Source: QFOX01 sp033763655 (GTDB lineage Bacteria; Pseudomonadota; Alphaproteobacteria; Rickettsiales; UBA3002). Taken from it: a stretch of DNA of 64,000 nt. The stretch is from assembly GCA_033763655.1 (NCBI GenBank), contig JANRKD010000027.1:1-64000 (forward strand), given 5' to 3'. Of this stretch, positions 1 through 9,200 are shown in pieces (the first letter of the stretch is position 1; each line of letters starts with the position of its first letter). The notes beneath the pieces are model-generated. The model worked only from the letters and a program-made list of their open reading frames with translations, made no database searches and was not told the origin of the DNA. Made by a program: the position numbers and the translations under genes.

Positions 1-26
1 AAGCCCGCAAGGATGGCCAGATATGA
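1..26 (+). CDS. 3' end of an upstream gene (probably phage lysis enzyme), partial
   Basis: Only the last seven codons and a stop are visible (reading ARKDGQI). The stop overlaps the next start in an ATGA arrangement, which supports a coupled phage-style operon. In similar lysis cassettes the gene before the spanins often encodes the endolysin, but nothing in these few residues shows a function. Confidence 0.3.
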
Positions 27-274
27 TTGCGGCTCTCAAAGCCTTTTTCACCACCAATGCCCTGCGTGTGGCCGGGTGGTGCATGGCCGTGTTATCCGCC
101 CTCGGCATCCTACTGGCAGCTCGTCGTGCCGGTAGGAATGCTGAACGGGTGGATGCACTCGAAAAACAATCCGAAAACGTGAGCAAATCCCATGAAGTCC
201 AAGATAAGAACCGTCGCACTCTTGCTGATGGCGATGCAGCTAAACGCCTGCGCGATGACTGGTCGCGTGACTGA
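23..274 (+). CDS. Inner-membrane spanin-like protein (Rz-type)
   Basis: The 83-residue protein has one N-terminal membrane segment (about residues 12-32) and then a highly charged, helix-prone tail rich in Arg, Glu, Asp and Gln. This is the architecture of phage inner-membrane spanins, which join an outer-membrane lipoprotein to fuse the two membranes in the last step of lysis. The next gene starts inside its 3' part in another frame and encodes a short lipoprotein, the usual Rz/Rz1 arrangement. An AAGGAT-like ribosome site precedes the ATG. Spanins vary greatly in sequence, so the call rests on architecture and context. Confidence 0.55.
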   Translation: MIAALKAFFTTNALRVAGWCMAVLSALGILLAARRAGRNAERVDALEKQSENVSKSHEVQDKNRRTLADGDAAKRLRDDWSRD

Positions 275-392
275 TAGCTTCTGCGCCATCGGCAGACCCA
301 TCTATATCAGCAAACAGGACATGCTGACCGATGGTACTGCACGACAAATCCTTGACCACAACGAAGTAGGAAAATCCCTCTGCAGGTGGTGA
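192..392 (+). CDS. Outer-membrane spanin-like lipoprotein (Rz1-type), overlapping the previous gene
   Basis: The 66-residue product starts inside the preceding gene, in a different frame. It has a signal peptide ending in a lipobox (LNAC, acylated Cys near residue 20), then a short segment with DSFCAIGRPI and a C-terminal HNEVGKSLC. Small lipoproteins of this type in alphaproteobacterial prophages follow an Rz-like gene and act as o-spanins in outer-membrane disruption. The embedded position, the lipobox and the two Cys residues of the mature part support the call. It could be another phage lipoprotein, but the paired overlap makes a spanin most likely. Confidence 0.6.
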   Translation: MKSKIRTVALLLMAMQLNACAMTGRVTDSFCAIGRPIYISKQDMLTDGTARQILDHNEVGKSLCRW

Positions 393-399
393 ATGGAAC

Positions 400-2562
400 T
401 TATGATTTCACCTGTTGTTGAAATTTGAGTAGGCGCAGGCCGTTGAATACAACAATTAGGCTTGCTCCCATATCAGCAAAAACCGCCATCCATAGCGTCG
501 CAAGACCAGCAAAGTTCAGTGCCAGGAAAACGGCTTTAATGCCGATAGAAAGGCTTATGTTCTGTTTTAATATCGTGCTGGTCTTGCGACTCAGATTCAT
601 AAACAATGGAATCCGCCGCAGATCATCTTCCATCAACGCGACATCGGCGGTTTCTAATGCAGTGTCCGTACCCGCTGCCCCCATCGCAAAGCCGATAGAT
701 GCCCGCGCTAAAGCAGGCGCATCATTTACTCCATCCCCCACCATACCGACGACATCGTAATTTTTCCTTAGCTCCTCCATCGCTTTCAACTTATCTTCGG
801 GGAGCATATTTCCACGCACATCCTCAATACCTACATGCGTAGCAATGGCTTGAGCCGTGGTGCTATTATCACCCGTTAGCATCACGCAATGCACACCGAG
901 TTGTTGCAGTGATTTCACGGCTTCCACACTGGTAGTGCGCACCGTATCAGCTACGGCAAATACGCATAAAGCTTGCTGCTCGGTTGTCAGCACTACCGCT
1001 GTTTTTCCTTCGGACTCAAGCGGCAACAATTCGGATTCCACATGCTCACCGCACACGCCAAGCTCCTCAGCCAGCCGGTGATTTCCCAAATAATAGCGCG
1101 TACCGTCGATGACTCCATTCACGCCACGGCCCGTCATCGCCTCAAATTTGGAAACGGTTAGCGGTCGCGCGAGTGCAGCCTTCGTGACGATAGCGTGAGC
1201 AACGGGATGTTCCGAAAGGGCATTGAGGCTGGCAGCTATTTCCAGTGCTTTTTCTGCCGTAATCGTACTGATGGGGCGAATATCCGTAAGCGCAGGTTTG
1301 CCATGTGTGAGCGTGCCAGTCTTATCAAGCGCCAGCGCTTTTAGCTTCCGGCCTTCTTCCAAATAGACACCGCCTTTAATAAGAATGCCGCGCCGCGCTG
1401 CCGCTGCCAGCCCACTAACTACGGTTACAGGCGTAGAAATAACCAACGCACAGGGGCAGGCAATTACCAGCGTTACAAGCGCACGGTAGAGCCATGGCAT
1501 GAACTCTGCCCCGAAAAAGAATGGCGGTACTGTAGCAATCAGCACCGCCAACAAGACGATAACGGGGGTATAGTAACGAGCGAATTGATCGACAAAACGC
1601 TGGGTTGGGGCGCGTTCACTTTGGGCCTCCTGCACAGAACGAATAATGCGTGCCAGCGTGGTATTGCCCTGATTCGCAGTAACCGTAAAAAGGAAGCTGC
1701 CGCGCTCATTGAGCGTTCCGGCAAAGACTGTATCACCCGGCTTCTTTTCCACCGGCATGCTCTCTCCGGTGATCGGAGCCTGATTGATGGTCGATTGGCC
1801 CTCGATGATCTTACCATCCAGCGGAATACGCTCGCCGGGTTTAACTTGGATGATTGCATTAAGCGGAACATCACTGGCCGCGACCTCTTGCCAGCTACCA
1901 TCGGCTTGTTGAACCAGCGCCATTTCGGGTGCCATTTCCATCAAATCGCGGATGGCATTTCGTGCGCGATCGAGCGAGTAGGCCTCGATCATTTCGGCCA
2001 CCGCGAACAGGAACGTCACCATTGCCGCTTCCGGCCATTCCCCAATAACCATGGCACCGGCTACTGCAATGACCATCAAGAAATTGATGTTCATTGTGAA
2101 GGTTTTTAGCGCAATCCATCCTTTTTTCGCAGTCTGCATACCGCCGGTGAGGATAGCCAATATCGAAAGCGCGATAACTTGCAGCGACCCTTCCTCTGCC
2201 CCCATCCAACCACTAATTTCAGCGGCAAAGGCGGCCACGCCTGAAATGCCAACCAGCCATTTCGCCATAAGGCTTACCGTGGAATCTTTCCCATTCTCAT
2301 AACCATGATCGCATGATTTACAATCTGCACCATCCTTACGTTCTGGTTCCATTCCAAGCGTTTCCAGCGCTGCAAGAATGGGCTGGTCATCTTCCAGTTC
2401 ATGCCGCACAGTCAGTTCACGCTGCATCAAGTTAAAACGCAATTCGTGAATACCTTGCATCGGCTCTAATTTATTACGAATGAGCCGTTCTTCAGTCGGG
2501 CAATCCATTTTCTGAATGCGATAGACTGAATCTTTTGCAGATGCGTTGCTGTTGGCGCTCAT
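400..2562 (-). CDS. cadA: Heavy-metal translocating P1B-type ATPase (Zn/Cd/Pb exporter, CadA/ZntA type)
   Basis: The 720-residue protein should pump divalent soft metals out of the cytoplasm using ATP. The N-terminal metal-binding domain (about residues 14-80) carries MDCPTEE instead of the usual CxxC, typical of the CadA/ZntA branch, followed by a CKSC pair with His (residues 81-84). Other signatures are TGES (265-268), the CPC membrane motif (369-371), DKTGT with phosphorylated Asp413, SEHP and GDGVNDAP. The start at 2562 was chosen over an in-frame ATG 69 bases upstream because AAAGGAAG precedes it. It ends the leftward metal cargo block, so it probably complements the Czc pump encoded upstream. 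Metal specificity is inferred from family. Confidence 0.93.
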   Translation of the reverse strand: MSANSNASAKDSVYRIQKMDCPTEERLIRNKLEPMQGIHELRFNLMQRELTVRHELEDDQPILAALETLGMEPERKDGADCKSCDHGYENGKDSTVSLMAKWLVGISGVAAFAAEISGWMGAEEGSLQVIALSILAILTGGMQTAKKGWIALKTFTMNINFLMVIAVAGAMVIGEWPEAAMVTFLFAVAEMIEAYSLDRARNAIRDLMEMAPEMALVQQADGSWQEVAASDVPLNAIIQVKPGERIPLDGKIIEGQSTINQAPITGESMPVEKKPGDTVFAGTLNERGSFLFTVTANQGNTTLARIIRSVQEAQSERAPTQRFVDQFARYYTPVIVLLAVLIATVPPFFFGAEFMPWLYRALVTLVIACPCALVISTPVTVVSGLAAAARRGILIKGGVYLEEGRKLKALALDKTGTLTHGKPALTDIRPISTITAEKALEIAASLNALSEHPVAHAIVTKAALARPLTVSKFEAMTGRGVNGVIDGTRYYLGNHRLAEELGVCGEHVESELLPLESEGKTAVVLTTEQQALCVFAVADTVRTTSVEAVKSLQQLGVHCVMLTGDNSTTAQAIATHVGIEDVRGNMLPEDKLKAMEELRKNYDVVGMVGDGVNDAPALARASIGFAMGAAGTDTALETADVALMEDDLRRIPLFMNLSRKTSTILKQNISLSIGIKAVFLALNFAGLATLWMAVFADMGASLIVVFNGLRLLKFQQQVKS

Positions 2563-2620
2563 AAATCTTCCTTTAATAATCAGTAATTCCATCTGTTTTG
2601 ATTCAGACGGGTAGAGAAAA

Positions 2621-2944
2621 CTATGCCCCACATTTTAGTGATGTGATTTTGTAATCTTCAACAATGAAATAAAATGTCCTTTGAATGGGACTTCCGGAGA
2701 ATGTCCCTGCAACAGAAACTACTGCTGTAACCTCATTATCTGTAAAAGAAATATTCAATACGGTATGGCATGTGCTGTATCTCTTGTTGGTATTTTCTAG
2801 CCAGTGGCGAATATTATCCGGGCCACGGTATTCCTCCCCTTCATAATAAACGACTGCCGCCTCAGAAAAATGTTCCAAAACAGCATCCACGTCATGCGTA
2901 TTGATGGCTTGGAAATACTGTTTCAGAAAGAGTTTATGCTGCAT
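2621..2944 (-). CDS. NTF2-like / SnoaL-like small protein
   Basis: The 107-residue protein opens with FLKQYFQAINTHDVDAVLEHF, the start pattern of the NTF2/SnoaL cone-shaped fold, followed by alternating beta segments. Family members are small-molecule isomerases, hydrolases or ligand-binding proteins, and no catalytic set identifies a substrate here. It lies between the P-type ATPase and a membrane methyltransferase homologue on the same strand with a GAGGG ribosome site, so it is probably co-transcribed. A role in metal stress is only guilt by association. The fold assignment is fairly secure and the function unknown. Confidence 0.7.
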   Translation of the reverse strand: MQHKLFLKQYFQAINTHDVDAVLEHFSEAAVVYYEGEEYRGPDNIRHWLENTNKRYSTCHTVLNISFTDNEVTAVVSVAGTFSGSPIQRTFYFIVEDYKITSLKCGA

Positions 2945-2956
2945 GGCGTACCCTCA

Positions 2957-3709
2957 TCATTGACCAGACACCAAGCTTCTATCTGTTAGAATCTTATGCC
3001 GTTTTAGGGTGCTGATACCTGCCGCAGCAATCCCGACCAAGGCCATTGCGAAAACCAAGAAAGCGATGTGCCACTCATGTCCTGCCAAGGCAGCGCCGAA
3101 ATGCTCATAAATCTCGACTAGGCATAACGTGACCGCCGTGGAAGCAAACGTGGAGTAATCTTTCAGGAAAACACGTCGCCAGTTGAAATACATGCCTGCG
3201 CGGGCTTGCTTGAATTGCGCAATGCGCGGAATCCAGCGCGGTACATCCTTGCAGTAATCCGCATACGCATCACCAAACTTGTTCTGCAGGTAGTTTTCTT
3301 CTGCATAAATGATGCACTGGTAAATAAACAGATACAGGCCAATGCCCAGCACAATGACGAGTGGATCTCCGTGCATAAAGAATACCCCGGCATAAATGAG
3401 CATATTGCCGAAATAGAGGGGATTTCTACACAATGAGAACATGCCTTGCGTTACAAGGTTCTCTGCATAAACCTTCTTATTCAGCCCGCCGCGCTTGATG
3501 TAAGCAAAGCCAATGACAACGCCGCGCACAGCTAGGCCAGCAAGGGCCAAGCCAATGCCGATTATTTCCTTGATGTGCGGAAGTTCGCTATTGCCAAACA
3601 GTTCTGCCGGAGGGATGGCGATGGCAAATATTGCGAGGATGATAAAAGGAAAAAGTTTGTTGCGATAACGGAAAAGGAAATTACCGATCTGAATCATGGA
3701 GTTTTTCAT
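2957..3709 (-). CDS. Isoprenylcysteine carboxyl methyltransferase-family membrane protein (CzcN-like), copy 2
   Basis: The 250-residue protein has several hydrophobic segments and the family signature CRNPLYFGNML followed by EENYLQNKFGDAYADYCK and PRWIP. This matches the C-terminal half of ICMT/PEMT-type membrane methyltransferases, where it binds S-adenosylmethionine. A protein of this family (CzcN/NccN) accompanies Czc- and Ncc-type metal pumps in Cupriavidus, where its biochemical role is unsettled. It lies 7 bases after cmoA and before the NTF2-like gene, probably in one transcript. A related protein is encoded at 9506-10117, so the element carries two. Methyltransferase activity is not demonstrated by the sequence. 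Confidence 0.75.
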   Translation of the reverse strand: MKNSMIQIGNFLFRYRNKLFPFIILAIFAIAIPPAELFGNSELPHIKEIIGIGLALAGLAVRGVVIGFAYIKRGGLNKKVYAENLVTQGMFSLCRNPLYFGNMLIYAGVFFMHGDPLVIVLGIGLYLFIYQCIIYAEENYLQNKFGDAYADYCKDVPRWIPRIAQFKQARAGMYFNWRRVFLKDYSTFASTAVTLCLVEIYEHFGAALAGHEWHIAFLVFAMALVGIAAAGISTLKRHKILTDRSLVSGQ

Positions 3710-3716
3710 TGTGAAC

Positions 3717-4475
3717 CTACTTTACCGCGATGATTCCGCAGAAGTTATACCAGCGAAAGAAAACCTCGGTGCTGCGGAACCCGGTATCTTTAAGTAATTG
3801 GATATTTTCCTCCAAACGGTAGGGAATCAGCACGTTCTCCAAAGCTTCACGCTTTTTGGCGATCTCGATTTCCGAATAACCGTTACGCTTTTTGAAGGCG
3901 TAATAATGTTCGATATAAAGTCGGTTAAAAATGGCTTCTTCACAGGTCAATTTCTCAATCAGCAGCAAGCATCCCTGATGCTCCATACCGTTGTAGATAG
4001 ATTTCATGACGCGCTCACGGTGCAGCGGGCGCACAAATTGCAAGGTCAGCAGCATGGTAACAACGCTGGCATTCTCGATGGAGAAATGCCCGTTTAAGTC
4101 CGCTTCCTGCAATTCGACTTTTCTACGGCACTGCGCCGCATCAAGTTTCACTCTGGCTTTCGCTAACATTTCGGGGGCATTATCAACCCCGATAAACTGC
4201 ACTTCTGGTGCGATCAGCTCGTCGAGTGCCAGTAATGTTGTCGCGGTAGAACACCCGATATCGTATAGGTTGGTTCCGGGCTTTGCGAAATCGCTGGCCA
4301 GCTCGCACACTTGGCGCTGCATTTCTTCATAGTAAGGCACAGACCTGCTCACCATGTCATCGAAGACATCGGCTACGGTGGCATTGAAAGCAAAGTCTGC
4401 TACGGGTTGGGATTTCTCACTAAAGACAGCGTCTTTTTGTTCCCGGCTTAGTTTGAGGGTCGGGGTATTATTCAT
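3717..4475 (-). CDS. cmoA: Carboxy-S-adenosylmethionine synthase-like methyltransferase
   Basis: The 252-residue protein follows the CmoA pattern: SRSVPYYEEMQRQ near the start, the SAM site YDIGCSTATTLLAL, FIGVDNAPEML, MLLTLQFVRP and KKRNGYSEIEIAKKREALENVL. CmoA turns SAM and prephenate into carboxy-SAM, which CmoB transfers to wobble uridine in tRNA to make cmo5U. CmoB is not in the window. Being alone in a metal cargo block between flgB and a CzcN-like gene is odd. It may be an auxiliary copy, or a related methyltransferase recruited to another task. Confidence 0.8.
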   Translation of the reverse strand: MNNTPTLKLSREQKDAVFSEKSQPVADFAFNATVADVFDDMVSRSVPYYEEMQRQVCELASDFAKPGTNLYDIGCSTATTLLALDELIAPEVQFIGVDNAPEMLAKARVKLDAAQCRRKVELQEADLNGHFSIENASVVTMLLTLQFVRPLHRERVMKSIYNGMEHQGCLLLIEKLTCEEAIFNRLYIEHYYAFKKRNGYSEIEIAKKREALENVLIPYRLEENIQLLKDTGFRSTEVFFRWYNFCGIIAVK

Positions 4476-4556
4476 AGGGCCTCTGAGTTCCTGTTTATTT
4501 TTCGTTATTGCGTTTCTTATTTCGTTCTTTTTCGTGCGATTCAGACTCCTTATTTT

Positions 4557-4967
4557 TTAATTTACCGGCAAGCCCAGCACCATTTTGTAACGCTTATCGA
4601 CACTCTCATGCAGATTGAGCGCCAGCTGGTGATCGAACGATGTCGTGGAGAGGTGCATCATTTCTTCCTCTAACGTCACGTTATTGCCGTTAGGCTTGGT
4701 TTCGTATGTGTCTTGGCGCGGCTGCACCGCATAGTGCGGTGCAGTCAAATTGCTGGTTGTGGCTAAATGCGCTGCATTGGTGCGCGACATGCGTAGGCGC
4801 TGGTTTTCTTCCAGCATTTGATTGAAATCCGGCGCCTGCACATCTTTCGCTTTAAAGCCGGGGGTATCGACGTTGGCGATATTCTGTGCAAGCACCGACA
4901 CGCGCTGGGAACTGTAGCGCATTTTTTGGTCAATCATTTCTGTTAGGACAGACTCAAGAAACCCCAT
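4557..4967 (-). CDS. flgB: Flagellar basal-body rod protein FlgB (orphan)
   Basis: The 136-residue protein has the FlgB N-terminal signature, with VLAQNIANVDTPGFKAKDVQ around residues 25-45 and a C-terminal helix (FDHQLALNLHESVDKRYKMV), close to the usual FlgB length. FlgB forms the proximal rod of the flagellum and is normally encoded beside flgC and fliE. None of these is here: the neighbours are a phasin and cmoA. A strong AAGGAG site precedes the ATG. It looks intact. It may be a displaced flagellar gene or a rod-protein homologue used for something else. Confidence 0.88.
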   Translation of the reverse strand: MGFLESVLTEMIDQKMRYSSQRVSVLAQNIANVDTPGFKAKDVQAPDFNQMLEENQRLRMSRTNAAHLATTSNLTAPHYAVQPRQDTYETKPNGNNVTLEEEMMHLSTTSFDHQLALNLHESVDKRYKMVLGLPVN

Positions 4968-4991
4968 GCCATCACTCCTTCGATACAGGCA

Positions 4992-5462
4992 TCACCTTGC
5001 TCTTTTTTTAGAAACAGCGGCGGATTGCTCTTGAAACAACTTGCAGTATTCCGCGACATGCTCCTGTAGCTGCGCGGTGAGTTTGCGACTTGCATCAACG
5101 CAATTCTCAATGGATTGCTGGGTGATTTTTTGATGCAGATCAAAGGCAGCATTCACCGTGCGGCATTGCGCGGTTTCCTGAGGAATCGTGATGATCTGAG
5201 AGAAAGAACGACTGCCACTATCATTCAGGTCTGAGGAAATGGCACACAAGGTGCGTACCGTTCCGCCGTAATAATCGGTGGCGGCTTGTACTGCCTCGCT
5301 ATGCAATTCGATAGTGGTTGCCAGCAATTGATTGCAGAGGTCGATGGGATTCTGAAAAGTGCTTAAATCAAATAATTTTTCTGATTGGCGCTTGCCTTTA
5401 TTGGCTCCGCCAGCAGGCGAGAAAGAGTTTTCTGTCGCTGTGTTTTTTACGGCCTGATTCAT
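4992..5462 (-). CDS. Phasin-family protein
   Basis: The 156-residue protein is mostly amphipathic helix after a disordered N-terminus of about 30 residues. The segment FQNPIDLCNQLLATTIELHSEAVQAATDYY resembles the phasin domain (residues about 35-140), found in proteins that coat polyhydroxyalkanoate granules or act as stress-related chaperones. It has a strong AAAAGGAG ribosome site and lies 24 bases upstream of flgB on the same strand. No PHA synthase or depolymerase is in the window. Assignment is by helical pattern and composition, so moderate. Confidence 0.6.
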   Translation of the reverse strand: MNQAVKNTATENSFSPAGGANKGKRQSEKLFDLSTFQNPIDLCNQLLATTIELHSEAVQAATDYYGGTVRTLCAISSDLNDSGSRSFSQIITIPQETAQCRTVNAAFDLHQKITQQSIENCVDASRKLTAQLQEHVAEYCKLFQEQSAAVSKKRAR

Positions 5463-5533
5463 GGTGCGATTCTCCTTTTAAAGATTCATGGGAAATGGCC
5501 GCTGGTGCTCAGTGAACACCAGCGGCAAAATGC

Positions 5534-5839
5534 CTAACGCTTCGTAGGATGGGAGTGTGCCGGCTCTTTTGCAGGTTGATACCCGGCCACATTGCTCACT
5601 TTGCCTGCAAAATACTCGGCATTGCGCTGCCCCATACGATGATGCGGGCTGCTCGGCTCAGATGGCGCAGCAGAAGCCGCCCAAGTAACCGAGGCATGCT
5701 GGATACCATTTTGTTTGAAATAAGCCGCATTGCGCTCTGCAAGGCGCTGTTGGCCCAAGGAATTACCGGCAAATGCTTGCGAGCCGAATAATAGGGATGC
5801 TACACTAACTATAGCCATTAGCTTAAAAGTGGATTTCAT
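5534..5839 (-). CDS. Small exported protein with duplicated QRNAxYF-type motif
   Basis: The 101-residue product has a clear signal peptide (residues 1-24, ending SQAFA). The mature part contains two related copies of a short motif, QRLAERNAAYFKQNGI and HRMGQRNAEYFAGKV, separated by a Ser/Pro/Ala-rich stretch. I do not recognise the family. The start at 5839 was chosen because AAAGGAG lies just upstream; an in-frame start 99 bases earlier would hide the signal peptide. It lies between the His-rich protein gene and the phasin gene in the leftward block, after tandem hairpins that may separate transcripts. Function unknown; periplasmic location inferred. Confidence 0.65.
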   Translation of the reverse strand: MKSTFKLMAIVSVASLLFGSQAFAGNSLGQQRLAERNAAYFKQNGIQHASVTWAASAAPSEPSSPHHRMGQRNAEYFAGKVSNVAGYQPAKEPAHSHPTKR

Positions 5840-5892
5840 ATGATTTCTCCTTTGGTTGGTGGTTACATTCCCAGCATTTGCTAGGTTTTGGG

Positions 5893-5970
5893 GTTGCGGC
5901 GGGAAGCTAGTCGCCAAACTTGTTACTTCCCGCCGCAACTATGCCTAAAAGCACGAGGCTTTTAGGCATA
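5893..5970. repeat. Two tandem perfect inverted repeats (hairpins)
   Basis: Positions 5893-5906 and 5926-5939 form a perfect 14-bp inverted repeat around a 19-base loop. Immediately after, 5940-5952 and 5958-5970 form a perfect 13-bp inverted repeat around a 5-base loop. They fill the gap between the His-rich protein gene and the next leftward gene. No T-run follows either stem, so they are not textbook intrinsic terminators; they may stabilise mRNA ends or be REP-like elements. Confidence 0.8.
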
Positions 5971-5974
5971 TTGC

Positions 5975-6220
5975 TTACCGACTTGGGGCTTGCTCCTTGG
6001 GCTTTTCTTCCTTTCCCTTGGTGTCGTCGTGGTGATCGTCGCCCTCTTTATGGCCTTTATGCTTACCGTCGTCCTTGTGGGCATGATCGCCTTCTTGATG
6101 CTCATGCTTTTCTGCTTTTTCGGCCTCCGCAGCTTTAGGCGTTTCCGCAAATGCCGCCGTGCCGGAAGCCAGCACCAGCGCGAGGGCGGATGCGGTCAAC
6201 ATGGTTTTAAGATTTTTCAT
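5975..6220 (-). CDS. Small His-rich exported protein, probable periplasmic metal binder
   Basis: The 81-residue product has a signal peptide of about 25 residues (cleavage after AAFA). The mature chain is almost entirely His, Lys, Glu and Asp, with clusters such as HEHQEGDHAHKDDGKHKGH. Such low-complexity sequence suits loose binding of Zn, Cd, Co or Ni in the periplasm. It lies 30 bases after czcA on the same strand with a GGAG ribosome site, so it should be co-expressed with the pump. It may buffer metal or deliver it to the CzcCBA channel. It matches no enzyme family. Confidence 0.7.
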   Translation of the reverse strand: MKNLKTMLTASALALVLASGTAAFAETPKAAEAEKAEKHEHQEGDHAHKDDGKHKGHKEGDDHHDDTKGKEEKPKEQAPSR

Positions 6221-6249
6221 TCTTTTCTCCTTTATGGGTTGGGTTAAAA

Positions 6250-9200
6250 TTACAGTTCTTCCTTGGCCAATACATCGCGGGCAAGGTTGAACCGTTTGTA
6301 AATGGCGGGCAGCACCAGCAGCGTCAGAACAGTTGCCGTGATGAGTCCGCCGATAACGACCGTTGCCAGAGGCTTTTGAACCTCTGCGCCTGCACCGCTG
6401 GCAATCGCCATCGGTACGAAGCCAAGGCTTGCCACCAGTGCAGTCATTAACACGGGACGGAAGCGCGATAGCGCCCCATCCACAATCGCGCGGTGTGATT
6501 CAAGCCCCTCACGCACCAGCTGGTTAATGCGCGTAATCATCACGAGGCCGTTCAGCACTGCCACACCGGAAAGTGCGATCAGACCGACTGCCGCCGAGAT
6601 TGAGAACGGCATACCGCGAAGCCATAGCGTGATGATGCCACCGGTTAGCGCCAGCGGCACGCCGGAGAATACCAGCAACGCCTGTTTGACCGAGCCGAGT
6701 GCCGTAAACAGGAGCAGGAAAATCATGAAGAAGCAGGCTGGTACGACCACGGCCAAACGTGCTTTTGCTTCTTGAAGATTTTTAAACTGTCCGCCCCATT
6801 CCAGCCAATATCCGGCAGGTAACTTCACCTGCTTATCAATCGCGGCTTGGGCATCCTTCACGAACGAGCCAATATCCCGGCCCCGCACGTTGGATTGCAC
6901 CACGACCCGGCGCTTGCCGTTTTCACGGCTAATCTGGTTCGGGCCATCGGTGATTTCCAGTTTCGCCACCTGTTTCAGAGGGATGTAAACAGGGCGGCTA
7001 TCGGGCAGCCCACCTTGGGCAGTGGTGTCGTTATCGGCGGGCAATAGAATGGGCAAACTCTGCAATACATTCAGATTTTGACGCATCTTATCTGGCAGGC
7101 GCACCACGATGTCGAATCGCCTGTCACCTTGGAACACCAAACCCGCTTCACGACCACCAACAGCGATAGACAGAACGTCCAGCACGTCAGCCACATTCAG
7201 GCCATACCGGGCAATCGCATCCTTATCGAGCTTCACCTCAAGCATCGGCAGGCCGGAGGTTTGCTCCATCTTCACGTCTGCCGCGCCATCAATGCCCTGC
7301 AAGACCTGCACCAGTTCTGCAGCTGTCTTTTCCATGGCCGGGAAATCATCGCCATAGATTTTCACGGCAACATCAGAACGCACCCCGGAGATAAGCTCGT
7401 TGAAGCGCATTTGGATAGGTTGGGTGAACTCGTAATTATTCCCAGGAACATCCGATACGGCTTTCGTGATTTTCTCGATGATCTCCGACTTGCTGATGCT
7501 GGGATCAGGCCATTCTTCTTTATCTTTAAGAATAATAAAGGTGTCGGATACATTCGGCGGCATCGGGTCGGCAGCCATTTCCGCCGTCCCCGTTTTCGCA
7601 TAAGCAAACGCCACTTCTGGCACCGTGCTTACCGCCTTTTCCACCGCAAACTGCATATCCTGTGACTGCGTAATGCCCGTGCTTGGGATACGCATGGCGT
7701 GCATGGCGATGTCTTTTTCATCAAGGGTTGGGATGAATTCCTGGCCCATGGTTGAGAAAAGCACTAACGAGAAAGCAAAGCCCGCTGTTGCAACAGCAAT
7801 GACTTTCATGGGTGCGTTTAGCGCATAGTTAAGCGCAGGCGCGTACCAGCCTTTCGTTTTATGGATAACGCGGCTTTCCTTTTCTTCCACCTTGCCGGTC
7901 ACAAAAATGGCAAGCATGGCCGGAACAAACGTCAGTGAAAGCACAAACGCAGCGGCAAGTGCGAAGATAACCGTCAAGGCCATCGGCTCGAACATTTTAC
8001 CTTCCACGCCGGTAAAGGTCAGAAGCGGCACATACACCATGATGATGATCGCCTGACCGAACACGGAGGGCTGGATCATTTCTCGGCTGGCTACCATGAC
8101 CTCATGCAAGCGCTCTTTCACCGTCAGCATTCGGCCTTCTTTGTGCTGGCGATGCGCGAGCCTGCTCAAGCAGTTCTCGGTGATAATCACCGCGCCATCG
8201 ACAATGAGGCCGAAATCGAGAGCACCAAGGCTCATCAGGTTGCCGCTGATGCCTACGCGGATCATCCCCATACTGGTCATCAGCATGGAAAGCGGAATCA
8301 CCAACGCCGTGATAAGCGCTGCGCGGAAGTTACCAAGCAACGCAAAGAGAATCACGATGACGAGCAACGCACCTTCGGCAAGGTTCTTTTGCACCGTGCT
8401 GATGGTACGATCAACCAGCTTGGTACGGTTAAGAACCGTTTTTGCCTTGATGCCTTCCGGCAGGGACTTGTTGATCTCGGTTATTTTTTGGTCAACGGCT
8501 TCGGATACGGTGCGGCTGTTCTCTCCAATCAGCATCAGCGCCGTACCAACGACCACTTCTTCACCATTTTCGGAAGCCGAACCGGTGCGCAGTTCTTTGC
8601 CAATGCCCACAGAGGCAATATCCCGAAGGTAGATGACAAAGCCGCCCCGATTTGCAATCACGATTTTGCCGATCTGGTCGGCATTTTCGATACGGCCATC
8701 CGAGCGCACCACATAGGCTTCACCGCGTCTTTCAATATAGCCCGCGCCAATACTGATATTGTTGCGTTCCAACGCGTTCACCACATCGGCAAAGCTAAGG
8801 CCTAAGGCGACCAGCTTTTGCGGATCAGGCTGCACATGGTATTGCTTCACATAGCCGCCGATAGCATCCACACCGGCAACCCCTTTGACACCTTTCAGCT
8901 GCGGGCGGATGATCCAGTCCTGCACGGTGCGCAGATAAGAAGCCTGCTCCAACTCATTGTTCAGGCGTTGCCCTTCGGGAGTGAGGTAACTGCCATCCGA
9001 TTGCCAACCCGCGTGACCATCCTTGATTTCAGCCCCTTTGCCGCGTGGATTGGCATATTCCACCGTCCACATATAAATCTCGCCAAGGCCGGTAGAAATC
9101 GCCCCCATGCGCGGCTCTACGCCATCGGGCAGGCTTTCCCGTGCCTCGGCAATGCGTTCATTGACCTGAGCGCGTGCGAAATAAATATCGACGTTATCAT

